Below are positions 31,477-40,409 of a stretch of 42,082 nucleotides of DNA, piece after piece. The DNA lies in the IMG/VR virus record IMGVR_UViG_3300020726_000009, positions 1 through 42,082 of that record; one strand, written 5' to 3'. Below the pieces are notes generated by a model. That model did no database searches. It worked only from the letters and a program-made list of their open reading frames with translations, and was not told where the DNA came from. A program made the translations under genes and the position numbers. How positions within the stretch are numbered: the stretch's first letter is position 1; each line of letters opens with the position of its first letter. Source of the DNA: a virus.

Positions 31477-31908
31477 ATGTCAACAATAACCTCAGCTAAT
31501 TCGGTCTTAACACTTGCCATCAACAACTATTTCCCAGTACCTCAAGTAATTCAGGGATATGCAGTTGATGATGCTTTTGAAAGCGAAGCAGTTCAACAAT
31601 CAGAAATCTTAATGGGCGTAGATGGTATTTTGTCAGCTGGTAAGGTCTTTGTACCTTACAAAATGACTATTCATCTTCAAGCAGATAGTCCTAGTATATT
31701 TTTATTCGATGCATGGCGTAATGCTCAAGACGCAGCAGTGGATGTATTCTCTGCTAGCGGCTCAATTACGTTACCATCTACAAGTATGGTGTATACTCTA
31801 CAAAATGGCTATTTAACTCAGGCAACTCCATTTCCTGCTGTTAAGAAGACATTGCAACCAGTAGTATACGAAATTACTTGGCAACGTATTATCGGTGGTC
31901 AAATCTAA
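31477..31908 (+). CDS. Tail tube protein
   Basis: This 143-aa protein follows the sheath gene, the constant place for the tube. It has mainly beta strands (KVFVPYKMTIHLQADSPSIF, SGSITLPSTSMVYTLQNGYL) and ends in VVYEITWQRIIGG. The FLFDAWRNAQ helix matches tubes of this phage class. It forms the inner channel for DNA. Confidence 0.8.
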   Translation: MSTITSANSVLTLAINNYFPVPQVIQGYAVDDAFESEAVQQSEILMGVDGILSAGKVFVPYKMTIHLQADSPSIFLFDAWRNAQDAAVDVFSASGSITLPSTSMVYTLQNGYLTQATPFPAVKKTLQPVVYEITWQRIIGGQI

Positions 31909-31926
31909 TAGAGGATAGATTTTAAA

Positions 31927-32391
31927 ATGGCTAGAAAAGAAGCGTCATTTATAGCAGAAATAGGTCGTGATAAGGGCAAAGCATTTCATCTTACTGAAAT
32001 GCCTGCAACTAAAGCGGAAAATTGGGCTATTAAAGCGCTTCTAGCTGTTGGGAACTCTGGCTTAGAAATACCCGAGAACCTAGCTGCACAAGGCATGGCA
32101 GGACTTTTAGCAGTAGGTTATATGAATCTATTGAAAATTCCTTTCGAAGCCGCTAAGCCACTTTTAGATGAGATGATGGACTGTGTACAATTTGTTCCCA
32201 GTCCATCCATCAAACGCCCTTTAATAGAAGATGACATCGAAGAGGTACAAACCAGACTTCTGCTTAGAAAAGCTGTCTGGAACCTCCATATGGATTTTTT
32301 TTTAAGCGAAAGCAAGTCGACTTCGGAATCAAAAGCTCAAGCAAAAGCAGAGACCGGTACGTTGACTATCAAGCCTCCCCGCAAACGATAG
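31927..32391 (+). CDS. Tail assembly chaperone, short form
   Basis: This 154-aa protein begins MARKEASFIAEIGRDKGKAF and is helical, with a LLAVGYMNLLKIPFEAAKPL segment. It lies between tube and tape measure, like lambda G. Near its end the frame passes a nine-T run, a -1 slippery site. The zero-frame ends in a basic, low-complexity tail (KSTSESKAQAKAETG). Confidence 0.82.
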   Translation: MARKEASFIAEIGRDKGKAFHLTEMPATKAENWAIKALLAVGNSGLEIPENLAAQGMAGLLAVGYMNLLKIPFEAAKPLLDEMMDCVQFVPSPSIKRPLIEDDIEEVQTRLLLRKAVWNLHMDFFLSESKSTSESKAQAKAETGTLTIKPPRKR

Positions 32392-32522
32392 CAACTGTTG
32401 TATCTTCAAGATTAGCCAGCTTACATGAATTAGATACAGTATATGGCACAGAAGATTTATGGATATTGTTAGAAATAAATTCAGTGGACCGACATAATTC
32501 CTATATTGCGAGTCAACAATAA
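31927..32522 (+). CDS. Tail assembly chaperone, -1 frameshift extended form
   Basis: If ribosomes slip back one base at T TTT TTA (32298-32304), residue 126 is followed by a 72-aa extension read from 32304 to TAA 32520-32522. The extension looks real: it has RYVDYQASPQTIATVVSSRL, then ASLHELDTVYGTEDLWILLE and SVDRHNSYIASQQ, and it ends exactly in the TAATG of the tape-measure start. No other gene fills 32392-32521. The pair matches the gpG/gpGT pattern of lambda and many other phages. The product would be about 198 aa. Confidence 0.8.
32298..32304 (+). promoter_or_regulatory. -1 programmed frameshift slippery site
   Basis: TTTTTTA is read in zero frame as TTT TTA (X XXY YYZ form), within a run of nine T. 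Slippage here opens the downstream extension. An obvious strong hairpin just after it is not seen. Confidence 0.75.
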
Positions 32523-33979
32523 TGCCAACTATCATTGATAGCTTACTGATCGAATTAGGATTAGATACATCCAAGTTTGATTCAGCTCAAAAAAAGTCAG
32601 TAGAAGAACTTCGCAAGTTTGACGAACAGCAACAAAAAACCGCTAAGAAAACTCAAGACGAGGCAAGAAAAACTGCCAATGAGTTTAATAAAACTACTCA
32701 AGCAGTATTGGAATATTTTTTAGCGTATGTTGGTGTTTCCCAAATTAAAGACTTTGTAGCAAATACTACTAAAGCAAACGTTGAAGTAGGGCGTTCAGCT
32801 CATTTATTAAACATGTCCGCTCAGGAATTAAAAACCTGGGGAGATATGGCAGAGATTACCGGTGGCAGTATTGAAACAATGACTGGCACTATTCAAGGAT
32901 TACAACAAAGTCTTGCAGAAATTACTAGAGGTAATGCAGAAGTACTAAAACCAGCGGCTATGCTAGGGGCTTTAGAAGCTTTTGACATTAACTCCCAAAC
33001 AGTTGATCTTTACAAATTATCCGATGCCATTGCGAATTTTAGAAAAACTCATACAGAAGCAGTTACTTATTCTTGGGCTAAATCATTAGGTATAGACGAG
33101 AAAAGCTTTTTATTGCTTGAACAAGGAAGCGAAGCATTACGTAAGCAATTTAAAGATTTCGATTCCCTTAATAGAGTTATTCAAGAAAACTCTGAAAACG
33201 CTAATAAGCTAAACAAAGAATGGGTAGAGACTAAGAAACAAGCACAAAGTCTCGGTAATACCATTTATGACTTTTTGCTTACCCCGATTAGTTTAGTAAA
33301 TAAAGGTTTGCAATACTCTATATTAGGTTTTAGGGCATTATTTTCTGGCAGTTTAGATCCTATTAGGGAAAGTGCTAAACGTAAAGTAGAAGCAATGGAT
33401 GCTGAAAAAGCTGGCAAACCAGAACAAGGAGTTTCTTCTTCCGGGGCTTTACCTAGAAATCTTAGAAATAATAATCCAGGTAATTTAAAATTTGCGGGGC
33501 AAGCAGGAGCTGTAGGACAAGACAAAGATGGTTTTGCCATCTTCTCTTCCATGGATGCAGGCGTAGCAGCACAAGAAGCTTTACTAAAAAGTAAATATAA
33601 CAGAGGTTTAGATACATTACATAAACTTTACTACGGTTCTGGTAATACTAAAGGTTGGTTAGGTAGTGGTGCAGATTTAAAAGATGCGCCTAATGCTATT
33701 AAAAATGTAATGGCTATGACTGGTTTAGGAGAAAATCAGCATATAGATGCCAATCAACTGTCAATGCTTAGACAAGCAATGCAAAATAACGAAGGCATGA
33801 TCGGCTCAAGAGTAAACGCCCAAGGAGGCGGTAGAAATATTAATAATACTTCCGAAGTATCAATCCAAAATATGAACATTCATACAAATGCTACAGATGC
33901 TACGGGCTTGGCTAGAGATTTGCCAAGACAACTAAAAAATAATGCCATGATGGGTTCGGCTATGTTAGGATCTGACTAA
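32522..33979 (+). CDS. Tape measure protein with lysozyme-like domain
   Basis: This 485-aa protein is short for a tape measure, suggesting a short contractile tail. N-terminal helices (KKSVEELRKFDEQQQKTAKK) are followed by a DUF-like helical core (WGDMAEITGGSIETMTGTIQ, SLGIDEKSFLLLEQGSEAL). At about 312-410 is a peptidoglycan-hydrolase-type domain: NLRNNNPGNLKFAGQAG, DGFAIFSSMDAGVAAQEALL, GLGENQHID. This NNPGN pattern occurs in phage murein enzymes that open the wall at infection. The gene starts in the stop of the frameshift product. Confidence 0.82.
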   Translation: MPTIIDSLLIELGLDTSKFDSAQKKSVEELRKFDEQQQKTAKKTQDEARKTANEFNKTTQAVLEYFLAYVGVSQIKDFVANTTKANVEVGRSAHLLNMSAQELKTWGDMAEITGGSIETMTGTIQGLQQSLAEITRGNAEVLKPAAMLGALEAFDINSQTVDLYKLSDAIANFRKTHTEAVTYSWAKSLGIDEKSFLLLEQGSEALRKQFKDFDSLNRVIQENSENANKLNKEWVETKKQAQSLGNTIYDFLLTPISLVNKGLQYSILGFRALFSGSLDPIRESAKRKVEAMDAEKAGKPEQGVSSSGALPRNLRNNNPGNLKFAGQAGAVGQDKDGFAIFSSMDAGVAAQEALLKSKYNRGLDTLHKLYYGSGNTKGWLGSGADLKDAPNAIKNVMAMTGLGENQHIDANQLSMLRQAMQNNEGMIGSRVNAQGGGRNINNTSEVSIQNMNIHTNATDATGLARDLPRQLKNNAMMGSAMLGSD

Positions 33980-34620
33980 TGCCTTTAATACCTTACCCTA
34001 ATGTTCCAGCTTTGCCTGGAGTTCCTGCTTTAGCTAGAAGCAATAACTCTCAGTTTGTAGGAGCTGCTCTTAATATAGTTGGTCAATTACTCCCAGCAGA
34101 TCTTTTCGGGCCTAAATGGGCAATTTTAAGTTCCACCGGGGGTTACTTTATTCAGCCTGATTCTTTTGTGGCTTTTGAATATAGAGAAGACAGGAAAATC
34201 CCTACTTATCCTATGGAAAAAGGAGGATTTCAAAGCTATAATAAAGTAGCTATGCCTTTTGATATTAGAGTCACAGTTACTTGTAGTGGTAATGGAAAAA
34301 TGAAAAAAGCTGAATTTCTTACCCAATTGCAAGAAGGAATGGATTCTACGGAATTACTTAAAGTAAGTACCCCCGAAAGAGAATACGACAGTTGTAATTT
34401 AGTTCATGTAGATTATAGAAAAGAATCAATGCATGGAGCTACTTTAATTATAGCTCAGTTATATCTTCAACAAATTAGAATAGCGCAAATAGCAGCGCCT
34501 CCTACAACCGCCCCATCCGGAGCTTCCAAAACCCCTTTAGGACAACTTTCTCCTGTTGCTCCTACAAATTCATTTGGTTCCTTCGGGGCAAATTCTACTG
34601 GCGGAATCGGCATAAAATGA
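33979..34620 (+). CDS. Baseplate/tail protein downstream of tape measure (213 aa)
   Basis: It begins with Pro-rich MPLIPYPNVPALPGVPALAR, then a beta-rich core with YFIQPDSFVAFEYREDRKIP, MPFDIRVTVTCSG and a basic-helical segment (KKAEFLTQLQEGMDS), and ends in a Pro/Ser/Gly linker. Genes in this place often code the first baseplate ring or the protein linking tube to hub. It shares its start with the tape-measure stop (TAATG) and its stop with the next start (ATGA). Confidence 0.68.
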   Translation: MPLIPYPNVPALPGVPALARSNNSQFVGAALNIVGQLLPADLFGPKWAILSSTGGYFIQPDSFVAFEYREDRKIPTYPMEKGGFQSYNKVAMPFDIRVTVTCSGNGKMKKAEFLTQLQEGMDSTELLKVSTPEREYDSCNLVHVDYRKESMHGATLIIAQLYLQQIRIAQIAAPPTTAPSGASKTPLGQLSPVAPTNSFGSFGANSTGGIGIK

Positions 34621-34910
34621 CTATACAAACTATTCCTATTACAGCTACGCCAGCTCAATCTTTTACTATCCAATTAAATAGCCAAAATTGTGCTATTAAC
34701 TTATACCAGAAAAATACCGGTCTTTATTTTGATTTAGCAATAGATGGTAATCCTATAGTGCAATCAATGATTTGTTTAAATCTGGTAGGGCTAGTAAGAG
34801 AAACATACTTAGGCTTTGTGGGCCAATTGGCTTTTGTGGACACTAAAGGAACTTCAGATCCTACTTATGATGGCCTTGGTTCGCGTTACCAACTAATTTA
34901 TCAATCATGA
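34617..34910 (+). CDS. Small baseplate plug/ring protein (97 aa)
   Basis: This short beta protein begins TIQTIPITATPAQSFTIQLN and has CAINLYQKNTGLYFDLAIDG and LVRETYLGFVGQLAFVDTKG. It looks like the baseplate plug family (Pam3 gp18-like/DUF6983) found between tape-measure-linked and hub proteins. It is joined by ATGA overlaps on both sides. Confidence 0.72.
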   Translation: MTIQTIPITATPAQSFTIQLNSQNCAINLYQKNTGLYFDLAIDGNPIVQSMICLNLVGLVRETYLGFVGQLAFVDTKGTSDPTYDGLGSRYQLIYQS

Positions 34911-35773
34911 GTTTTAAGCAAAGACAAATAAATCTTATCTTCTCTATAGATGGGCAAGAGGTTTATTTAGAAGGGCTTCGTAGTCAAGCTATTATTTCTA
35001 ATCCGGGAGGAAATAACGCCGCTGCAAGTTTACAACTTGTAGTCTATGGTATGACCTTAGAACACATGAATAAGTACTCCAGCACAGGTTCTAGCACTGT
35101 TGCTGGAGCATTAGCTTTAAATAGAATATCTGTGACAGTTTTAGCTGGCAATAAAGGCGAAGCAGTGGGTCAAATATTTAGCGGCGGATTATTAAAAAGT
35201 TATATAGATTTCTCTTCCGTACCAGAAGTAAGTTTTGTTTGTAGCGCACAAGCAGGATTATGGGAGAAAGCAAATCCAGTAGCAGCTAATAGTTGGCAAG
35301 GAACTCAAAACGTAGAAACGCTTATAGAGTCTTTAGTAGCCCAAATGGGTAAGCCTTGGACTTTTAAAAATAACGGAGCTCATGCAGTTATTCAGAATCA
35401 ATATGTTTATGGCTCAATTATTAACCAAATTCAAAAAATAGCAAAAGCTGCTTGCATACCTTTGTCTATAGATGGTAACGTTGTTTCCATTTGGCCTAAC
35501 GATGGTACAAGAGACGATATGGTAATAGACGTAAGCGCAGAAACTGGTTTAGTAGGTTATCCCACTTATAATGATATTGGATTTAGCATTAAAACAGAAT
35601 TCAATCAAAATCTTATAAACGGTAGAACAGTGAATCTAAAGACTATCATTCCTAAAGCTAATGGTAAAGCTCCTATTCAAGACTCAACTCATGAGATTAG
35701 TACTTTAAGCCCAGAAGGTCCTTGGTTTACTACTGTTGTTTTAAGTCCGAGCGCTTATGTCCCAAGAAACTAA
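34907..35773 (+). CDS. Baseplate hub protein
   Basis: This 288-aa protein begins RQINLIFSIDGQEVYLEGLR and has the mixed beta-barrel pattern of gp27/hub-like proteins (VSFVCSAQAGLWEKANPVAA, GTQNVETLIESLVAQMGKPW). QNQYVYGSIINQIQKIAKAA then a second barrel follows. It is the usual hub position before the spike gene. The 3' end overlaps the spike gene by 17 nt. Confidence 0.75.
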   Translation: MSFKQRQINLIFSIDGQEVYLEGLRSQAIISNPGGNNAAASLQLVVYGMTLEHMNKYSSTGSSTVAGALALNRISVTVLAGNKGEAVGQIFSGGLLKSYIDFSSVPEVSFVCSAQAGLWEKANPVAANSWQGTQNVETLIESLVAQMGKPWTFKNNGAHAVIQNQYVYGSIINQIQKIAKAACIPLSIDGNVVSIWPNDGTRDDMVIDVSAETGLVGYPTYNDIGFSIKTEFNQNLINGRTVNLKTIIPKANGKAPIQDSTHEISTLSPEGPWFTTVVLSPSAYVPRN

Positions 35774-36488
35774 TACAACTGCTTTTAATGCAGTAGCGGC
35801 AGATTACACTTCAGAAGTAGGTAGGATTCAATTTTTAATCCGCTCTGCATTGTCAGGGATTAGAACTTCAATGCCAGTTAAAGTTATTGCAGTATCTAAT
35901 TCGGGGGGAGTTTCTCCTATAGGAACAGTTAATGTTCAGCCTTTAGTAAGTGCTTTAGACGGTAATGGACAAGTTTGGCCTCATGGGATTATTTATAACG
36001 TTCCTTACATGAGAATACAAGGCGGAGCAAACGGAGTTATTTTGGACCCCGTAGTAGGAGATATTGGCATTGCTACCGTTTGCGATAGGGATATATCTGC
36101 GGTAAAAAATACCGGAGGGGTATCAGCTCCTGCTTCAAATCGTAAAACCGATATGTCCGACATGGTTTATCTAATGACCATTATAGGTGCAGCACCTACG
36201 CAATATATTCAATTTAATGCCTCCGGGATTACCATTTTATCCCCTACTAAGGTTACAATAAACGCACCAAACGTAGAAATAGATGCTTTCACTGCTTGTA
36301 CTATAAATTCGCCAAGTATTGTACTAAATGGCGCAGTACAACAAGGTGCAGGTTCCTATTCAGGTAATGCTACATTTGGAGGATCAATGACTGTGACAGG
36401 TGACGTTACAGCTAATGGTACAAGTGTTCATACTCATAAACATGGTGGCGTAACAACAGGAAGCGGTCAAACAGGAACTCCAGTATGA
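35757..36488 (+). CDS. Baseplate spike protein (gpV/gp45-like)
   Basis: This 243-aa protein has an OB-fold-like N-terminal part (RTSMPVKVIAVSNSGGVSPI, VNVQPLVSALDGNGQVWPHG) and VGDIGIATVCDRDISAVKN, then a narrow beta-helix (ITILSPTKVTINAPNVEIDA). The C-terminus has VHTHKHGGV, an HxH metal-binding tip motif as in P2 gpV, where histidines bind iron at the membrane-piercing point. It assembles on the hub and pierces the outer membrane. Confidence 0.87.
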   Translation: MSQETNTTAFNAVAADYTSEVGRIQFLIRSALSGIRTSMPVKVIAVSNSGGVSPIGTVNVQPLVSALDGNGQVWPHGIIYNVPYMRIQGGANGVILDPVVGDIGIATVCDRDISAVKNTGGVSAPASNRKTDMSDMVYLMTIIGAAPTQYIQFNASGITILSPTKVTINAPNVEIDAFTACTINSPSIVLNGAVQQGAGSYSGNATFGGSMTVTGDVTANGTSVHTHKHGGVTTGSGQTGTPV

Positions 36489-36856
36489 CAATTATTCAAA
36501 ATACTTTACTTCTAGATCAAGATGCTTGGGATTTGGTATTAGACATCAATAGCAATATTGCTTTGGCAGAAGTTCCTTATTCCATAGCTCAAGACGTAGC
36601 TTCCGCGGCTAGAACTTTTTTAGGCGAATGCTGGTATGATAATGATTTAGGCGTTCCTTATTGGCAACAAATTTTGGGGGAATTACCTCCGTTACAATAT
36701 GTTAGTCAGCAATATGTAACTCAAGCTTTAACTATACCTAATGTAGTATCCGCTCAAGTTCAGTTTAACTCTTTTGAGGATCGCGTTTTAAGCGGACAAA
36801 TTTTAGTAGTAGATACGGATGGTACGACCAATACGGTCGCCTTTGGAGGAGTTTAA
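36485..36856 (+). CDS. Baseplate wedge protein (gp25/W-like)
   Basis: This 123-aa protein has the gp25-type features: a LLLDQDAWDLVLDINSNIAL start, a YSIAQDVASAARTFLGECWY helix (the family usually ends in AI(..)LwT-like helices) and a beta C-terminus with IPNVVSAQVQFNSFEDRVL. It precedes baseplate J, the constant order in contractile tails, and is joined to the spike gene by ATGA. Confidence 0.82.
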   Translation: MTIIQNTLLLDQDAWDLVLDINSNIALAEVPYSIAQDVASAARTFLGECWYDNDLGVPYWQQILGELPPLQYVSQQYVTQALTIPNVVSAQVQFNSFEDRVLSGQILVVDTDGTTNTVAFGGV

Positions 36857-38068
36857 ATGAGTACTAACGTACCAGCAATTACATGGGTGAATGGTTCACC
36901 TTCTTTACCCCAGGAAACAGATATTCTTGCTGGGGTTCAAGCGGATATAAATGCAGCTTTTGGGGGCGGAGTTAATCCAGCTTTACAAACGCCTCAAGGG
37001 CAATTGGCGCAGTCAGAAACTGCAATTATTGGCGAAAAAAATGATGAAATAGCTTACATAGCAAACCAAGTAAATCCTGCAATGGCTTCGGGTATTTGGC
37101 AAGATGCTATTGGCTATATTTATTTTATGACTCGTATTCCCGGATCCGGAACAGTAGTTAACGCTACTTGTACGGGAGCAGTTGGTACGATTATTCCAAT
37201 TGGCGCAGTTGCTCAAGATTCTAGCGGTTATCTTTATTCCGCTATTACTTCTGAAACAATTCCTTCCACTGGTTCAGTTACTGTAGAATTCCAAAACCAA
37301 ACACAAGGAGCTATTGCTTGTGCTTCGGGAGCTTTAAATAAGATCTATACAGCAGTTGCTGGTTGGGACACAATTACTAATCCCTCAGCAGGTTCTTTAG
37401 GTAATCTTGTAGAAAATAGAGCAGCTTTTGAATTACGAAGACAAGCAAGTGTTGCAGTCAATGCAGTTAATTCTTTAGACTCTATTCGCGCTGCAGTACT
37501 AGCAGTAACAAACGTTTTAGAAGCGGTAGTAGTGGATAACTCTACTAATAGTACAGTTAATTACGGAAGCACTAGTTATCCTTTAGCAGCGAATTCTATT
37601 TGTGTTAGCGTAGCTGGTGGATCTTCTACTTCAGTTGCTACAGCTATTTGGAATAAAAAACCTCCTGGCTGTGGATATAACGGCAATACTTCGGTTACTA
37701 TTTATGATACAACTTATCCAACGCCTTACCCAAGTTATACGGTTACTTATTTAGTACCTACTTCGACTCCTGTTTACTTCAAAGTCCAAATCCAAAATAA
37801 TGCGTTATTGCCTTCAAACATTACAACTTTGGTACAAAATGCAGTTATAGAATCTTTTAATGGTCAAGACGGGGGAACGGCAGTAGGTATCAATACAATT
37901 TCTTTTTCCGGCAGATATTATGCAAACATTAACGCTATTAGTCCTAATGTGAACGTAATAGAAGTTTACTTAGGTTTATCTGCAAGTCCAACTACTTTAA
38001 CGGCATCTTTGGGAATAGATCAACTTCCTACTTTAACTGCTTCTAACATTGTTGTACAATTGGTTTAA
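36857..38068 (+). CDS. Baseplate J-like protein
   Basis: This 403-aa protein fits the Baseplate_J family: ILAGVQADINAAFGGGVNPA near the start, NEIAYIANQVNPAMASG-like helix (here KNDEIAYIANQVNPAMASG), GYIYFMTRIPGSGTVVNATC, then AFELRRQASVAVNAVNSLDS and VTNVLEAVVVDNSTNSTVNY. This wedge protein links the hub to the fibres and controls sheath contraction. Length is typical. Confidence 0.9.
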   Translation: MSTNVPAITWVNGSPSLPQETDILAGVQADINAAFGGGVNPALQTPQGQLAQSETAIIGEKNDEIAYIANQVNPAMASGIWQDAIGYIYFMTRIPGSGTVVNATCTGAVGTIIPIGAVAQDSSGYLYSAITSETIPSTGSVTVEFQNQTQGAIACASGALNKIYTAVAGWDTITNPSAGSLGNLVENRAAFELRRQASVAVNAVNSLDSIRAAVLAVTNVLEAVVVDNSTNSTVNYGSTSYPLAANSICVSVAGGSSTSVATAIWNKKPPGCGYNGNTSVTIYDTTYPTPYPSYTVTYLVPTSTPVYFKVQIQNNALLPSNITTLVQNAVIESFNGQDGGTAVGINTISFSGRYYANINAISPNVNVIEVYLGLSASPTTLTASLGIDQLPTLTASNIVVQLV

Positions 38069-38070
38069 TT

Positions 38071-38670
38071 ATGCAAAATTGGGACCAAACTCTTTTAAGC
38101 CAATATTGTGATTCCCCTACTATTAAGGGTCTGCTTGATTCTTTTAATAGTGCAGTGGATCCTACTTTGGATATTGCTAATTTCTATTTGAATATATGGG
38201 ATATTCAAACTGCAGTTGGGAATGGATTGGATATTTGGGGAGCAATAGTTAACGTTTCAAGATATTTACAAATCCCTATTTCTCCCAATTATTTAGGCTT
38301 TGATGAAGCTTATCTTTCTGGATATGCTACTACTGGGCCACAGCCTTTCGGACAAGCTCCTTTTTATTCCTCTACTACTCAAACTCAAACTTATGCTTTA
38401 ACTGACGATGTGTATAGAAGTTTAATTTTAATAAAAGCTGCAGTAAATATTAGCAATTTATCAGTACCGCAAATCAATAGTTTATTGCAAAAGTTTTTTG
38501 GTACATCCATTAACGGTAGTCCTTATGGAATAGCTTACGTTATAGATACGCTAAACCAAGGATTTACTTATCATTTTAATTTTGTTCCAAATATTTTACA
38601 ACTTGCTATTGTGCAAAATTCCAATGTATTCCCAAGACCTGCGGGTGTTGCAGTAACAGTTACTTATTAA
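38071..38670 (+). CDS. Baseplate/tail protein (DUF2612-like)
   Basis: This 199-aa protein has DUF2612 features: an LLDSFNSAVDPTLDIANFYL helix, TAVGNGLDIWGAIVNVSRYL, a TYALTDDVYRSLILIKAAVN helix, and SVPQINSLLQKFFG. The family sits after J in the same place as the P2 I protein and links the wedge to fibres. It lies 2 nt after J. Confidence 0.83.
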   Translation: MQNWDQTLLSQYCDSPTIKGLLDSFNSAVDPTLDIANFYLNIWDIQTAVGNGLDIWGAIVNVSRYLQIPISPNYLGFDEAYLSGYATTGPQPFGQAPFYSSTTQTQTYALTDDVYRSLILIKAAVNISNLSVPQINSLLQKFFGTSINGSPYGIAYVIDTLNQGFTYHFNFVPNILQLAIVQNSNVFPRPAGVAVTVTY

Positions 38671-38679
38671 GGATTAAAT

Positions 38680-39738
38680 ATGCAAAGTAGTAACATTCCT
38701 TCTAAAATCCCTTTACCTTTTGCCTACGCTGCCGGGTCTAGTTATAAAAACACTATTCCGGTGGCTTCTCAAATTGGTATTACTAACGGCAAAGCTTCTT
38801 TGACCGATGGATTTCCTCCGTTAACTTTTACAGCTCTTAGTGCTGGCGGTATTCCTCCCTTTGGCGCTGACTTTAACGGCATTTTAAATGAAGTTACAGC
38901 CATTCAGCAATGGCAAAATGCTGGGGGATTTTTCCCTTATGACTCTGTTTTTTCTACAGCAATTGGGGGTTATCCGAAAGGAGCCATTCTGCAAGCTGCA
39001 GCGTTTGGTGGTCTTTGGGTAAGCACTGCGGAAAACAACACGACCAATCCTGATACTGGGGGTGCTGGCTGGGTATCCCTTGCTTTTGAAGGCTCTCAAG
39101 CAATCACCGTTACATCGGCAGACGTTACCGTTTCTCAACTTCAATCTGCTTATCCAGTGCTTATTGTTTCAGGCGCAAAAACGGCAGCGAGAAGCTTAAT
39201 ATTTCCAGCTATCGTAGGCGAATGGATTGTGCAAAACAATACTACTGGAGCTTACAACTTAACTGCTAAAACTGCTTCAGGCACTGGCGTTACATTAACC
39301 CAAGGCGAATCAACTTATATCTATGGCGACGGTACAAATATTTATTTCGCTGATTCTGCAAAGGTAGCAAGTTTTAATGGTCGAGTAGGTACTGTAACCC
39401 TTAACGCTACAGACGTTACAACTGCTCTTGGTTATATTCCTATCCAATATGCTATCGGCCAAAACGGACAAACTTGGAAAGACCTTACTTCTAGCAGAGC
39501 TTTTAATGTTACTTACACCAACTCTGGGGCTTCCCCAATAGTAGTAGCTGTTGGGGTTGAAGCTAATTCGGGACATGGTACATCGCTTCTTATAAATGGC
39601 ATTCAAGTTGGAGTTGCCGCTTGGAATGATTATCCGTATGGAGCTGTTTACGGGCAATTAAGCGGTATTGTTCCTGTTGGCGGCACTTATATTGTTGAAG
39701 GTGATGCAAATATTGACGGTTGGGCTGAATTAAGCTAA
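38680..39738 (+). CDS. Tail fibre protein
   Basis: This 352-aa protein begins with a virion-attachment domain common in fibres of proteobacterial phages: KIPLPFAYAAGSSYKNTIPV, then GKASLTDGFPPLTFTALSAG and GIPPFGADFNGILNEVTAIQ. A shaft follows, with a KVASFNGRVGTVTLNATDVT collar sequence and a C-terminal beta receptor domain (about 260-352). It follows the DUF2612 gene and precedes the chaperone gene. It is probably the host-recognition fibre. Confidence 0.87.
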   Translation: MQSSNIPSKIPLPFAYAAGSSYKNTIPVASQIGITNGKASLTDGFPPLTFTALSAGGIPPFGADFNGILNEVTAIQQWQNAGGFFPYDSVFSTAIGGYPKGAILQAAAFGGLWVSTAENNTTNPDTGGAGWVSLAFEGSQAITVTSADVTVSQLQSAYPVLIVSGAKTAARSLIFPAIVGEWIVQNNTTGAYNLTAKTASGTGVTLTQGESTYIYGDGTNIYFADSAKVASFNGRVGTVTLNATDVTTALGYIPIQYAIGQNGQTWKDLTSSRAFNVTYTNSGASPIVVAVGVEANSGHGTSLLINGIQVGVAAWNDYPYGAVYGQLSGIVPVGGTYIVEGDANIDGWAELS

Positions 39739-39746
39739 GGAAAAAA

Positions 39747-40190
39747 ATGAAAAATTACATTACCCCAGAAAATAAAATTTACGGATTTGATGACACTCAA
39801 ACAGACATCATTCCAGCAGATGCGGTTTTGATCCCTGAAACATATACCACTTCTCAATATCCATTTTTAAGTTTAGTAAAAGGAGAAATTCAGTTTGACG
39901 AGGCTTCTTACAACACAAAAATTCATGCTGAAACAATAGCAAATTACAATTTTGCAGCTCAAGTAAATTTAGATCAAGTAGCCCAATCTTGGGGTTATAA
40001 CTCTTTTGATACAGCAGCAAGTTATGCTAACTCTACAAACGCTCAATTTAAAGCTGACGCAGAGGCTTTGATAAAGTGGAGAGACATTTATTGGTTACAA
40101 GCTTATACTATTGAAGCTGGAACATTACCCACATCGGCTGAAATTTTTGTTAATATGCTACCTGTAGCACCAATTAAACCAGTAATCTAA
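39747..40190 (+). CDS. Putative tail fibre assembly protein
   Basis: This 147-aa protein begins NYITPENKIYGFDDTQTDII and ends with a helical region (DTAASYANSTNAQFKADAEA, LIKWRDIYWLQAYTIEAG). The SYANSTNAQFKADAEALIKW-type motif is typical of phage fibre chaperone or fibre-tip proteins. It follows the fibre gene by 8 nt behind AAGGAAAAAA. It likely helps fold the fibre. Confidence 0.72.
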   Translation: MKNYITPENKIYGFDDTQTDIIPADAVLIPETYTTSQYPFLSLVKGEIQFDEASYNTKIHAETIANYNFAAQVNLDQVAQSWGYNSFDTAASYANSTNAQFKADAEALIKWRDIYWLQAYTIEAGTLPTSAEIFVNMLPVAPIKPVI

Positions 40191-40202
40191 AAAGGAAAAC
40201 CC

Positions 40203-40394
40203 ATGATTAAGCTAGATTTAACAATTCCAGAAGTTGAAGCCGTTGTTGCTGGCCTTCGAAAGCTACCTATGGAGCTAGTAGAAGAAACAGTAAACAAGAT
40301 TAAAATTCAAGCAATCCCACAAATTCAAGAAATTCAAGCTGCTGCTGCTGCTGCAGAAGAAGCCGCTCCAGTAGATCCCATTCCTGCTGAATAA
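40203..40394 (+). CDS. Small hypothetical protein (63 aa)
   Basis: It begins MIKLDLTIPEVEAVVAGLRK and ends in an Ala/Glu/Pro tail (AAAAAEEAAPVDPIPAE). This is a recurring small phage protein of unknown role, usually near the tail fibre or lysis genes. AAAGGAAA lies before the start. It has no membrane segment. Confidence 0.65.
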   Translation: MIKLDLTIPEVEAVVAGLRKLPMELVEETVNKIKIQAIPQIQEIQAAAAAAEEAAPVDPIPAE

Positions 40395-40409
40395 CATAAG
40401 GAAAATATC

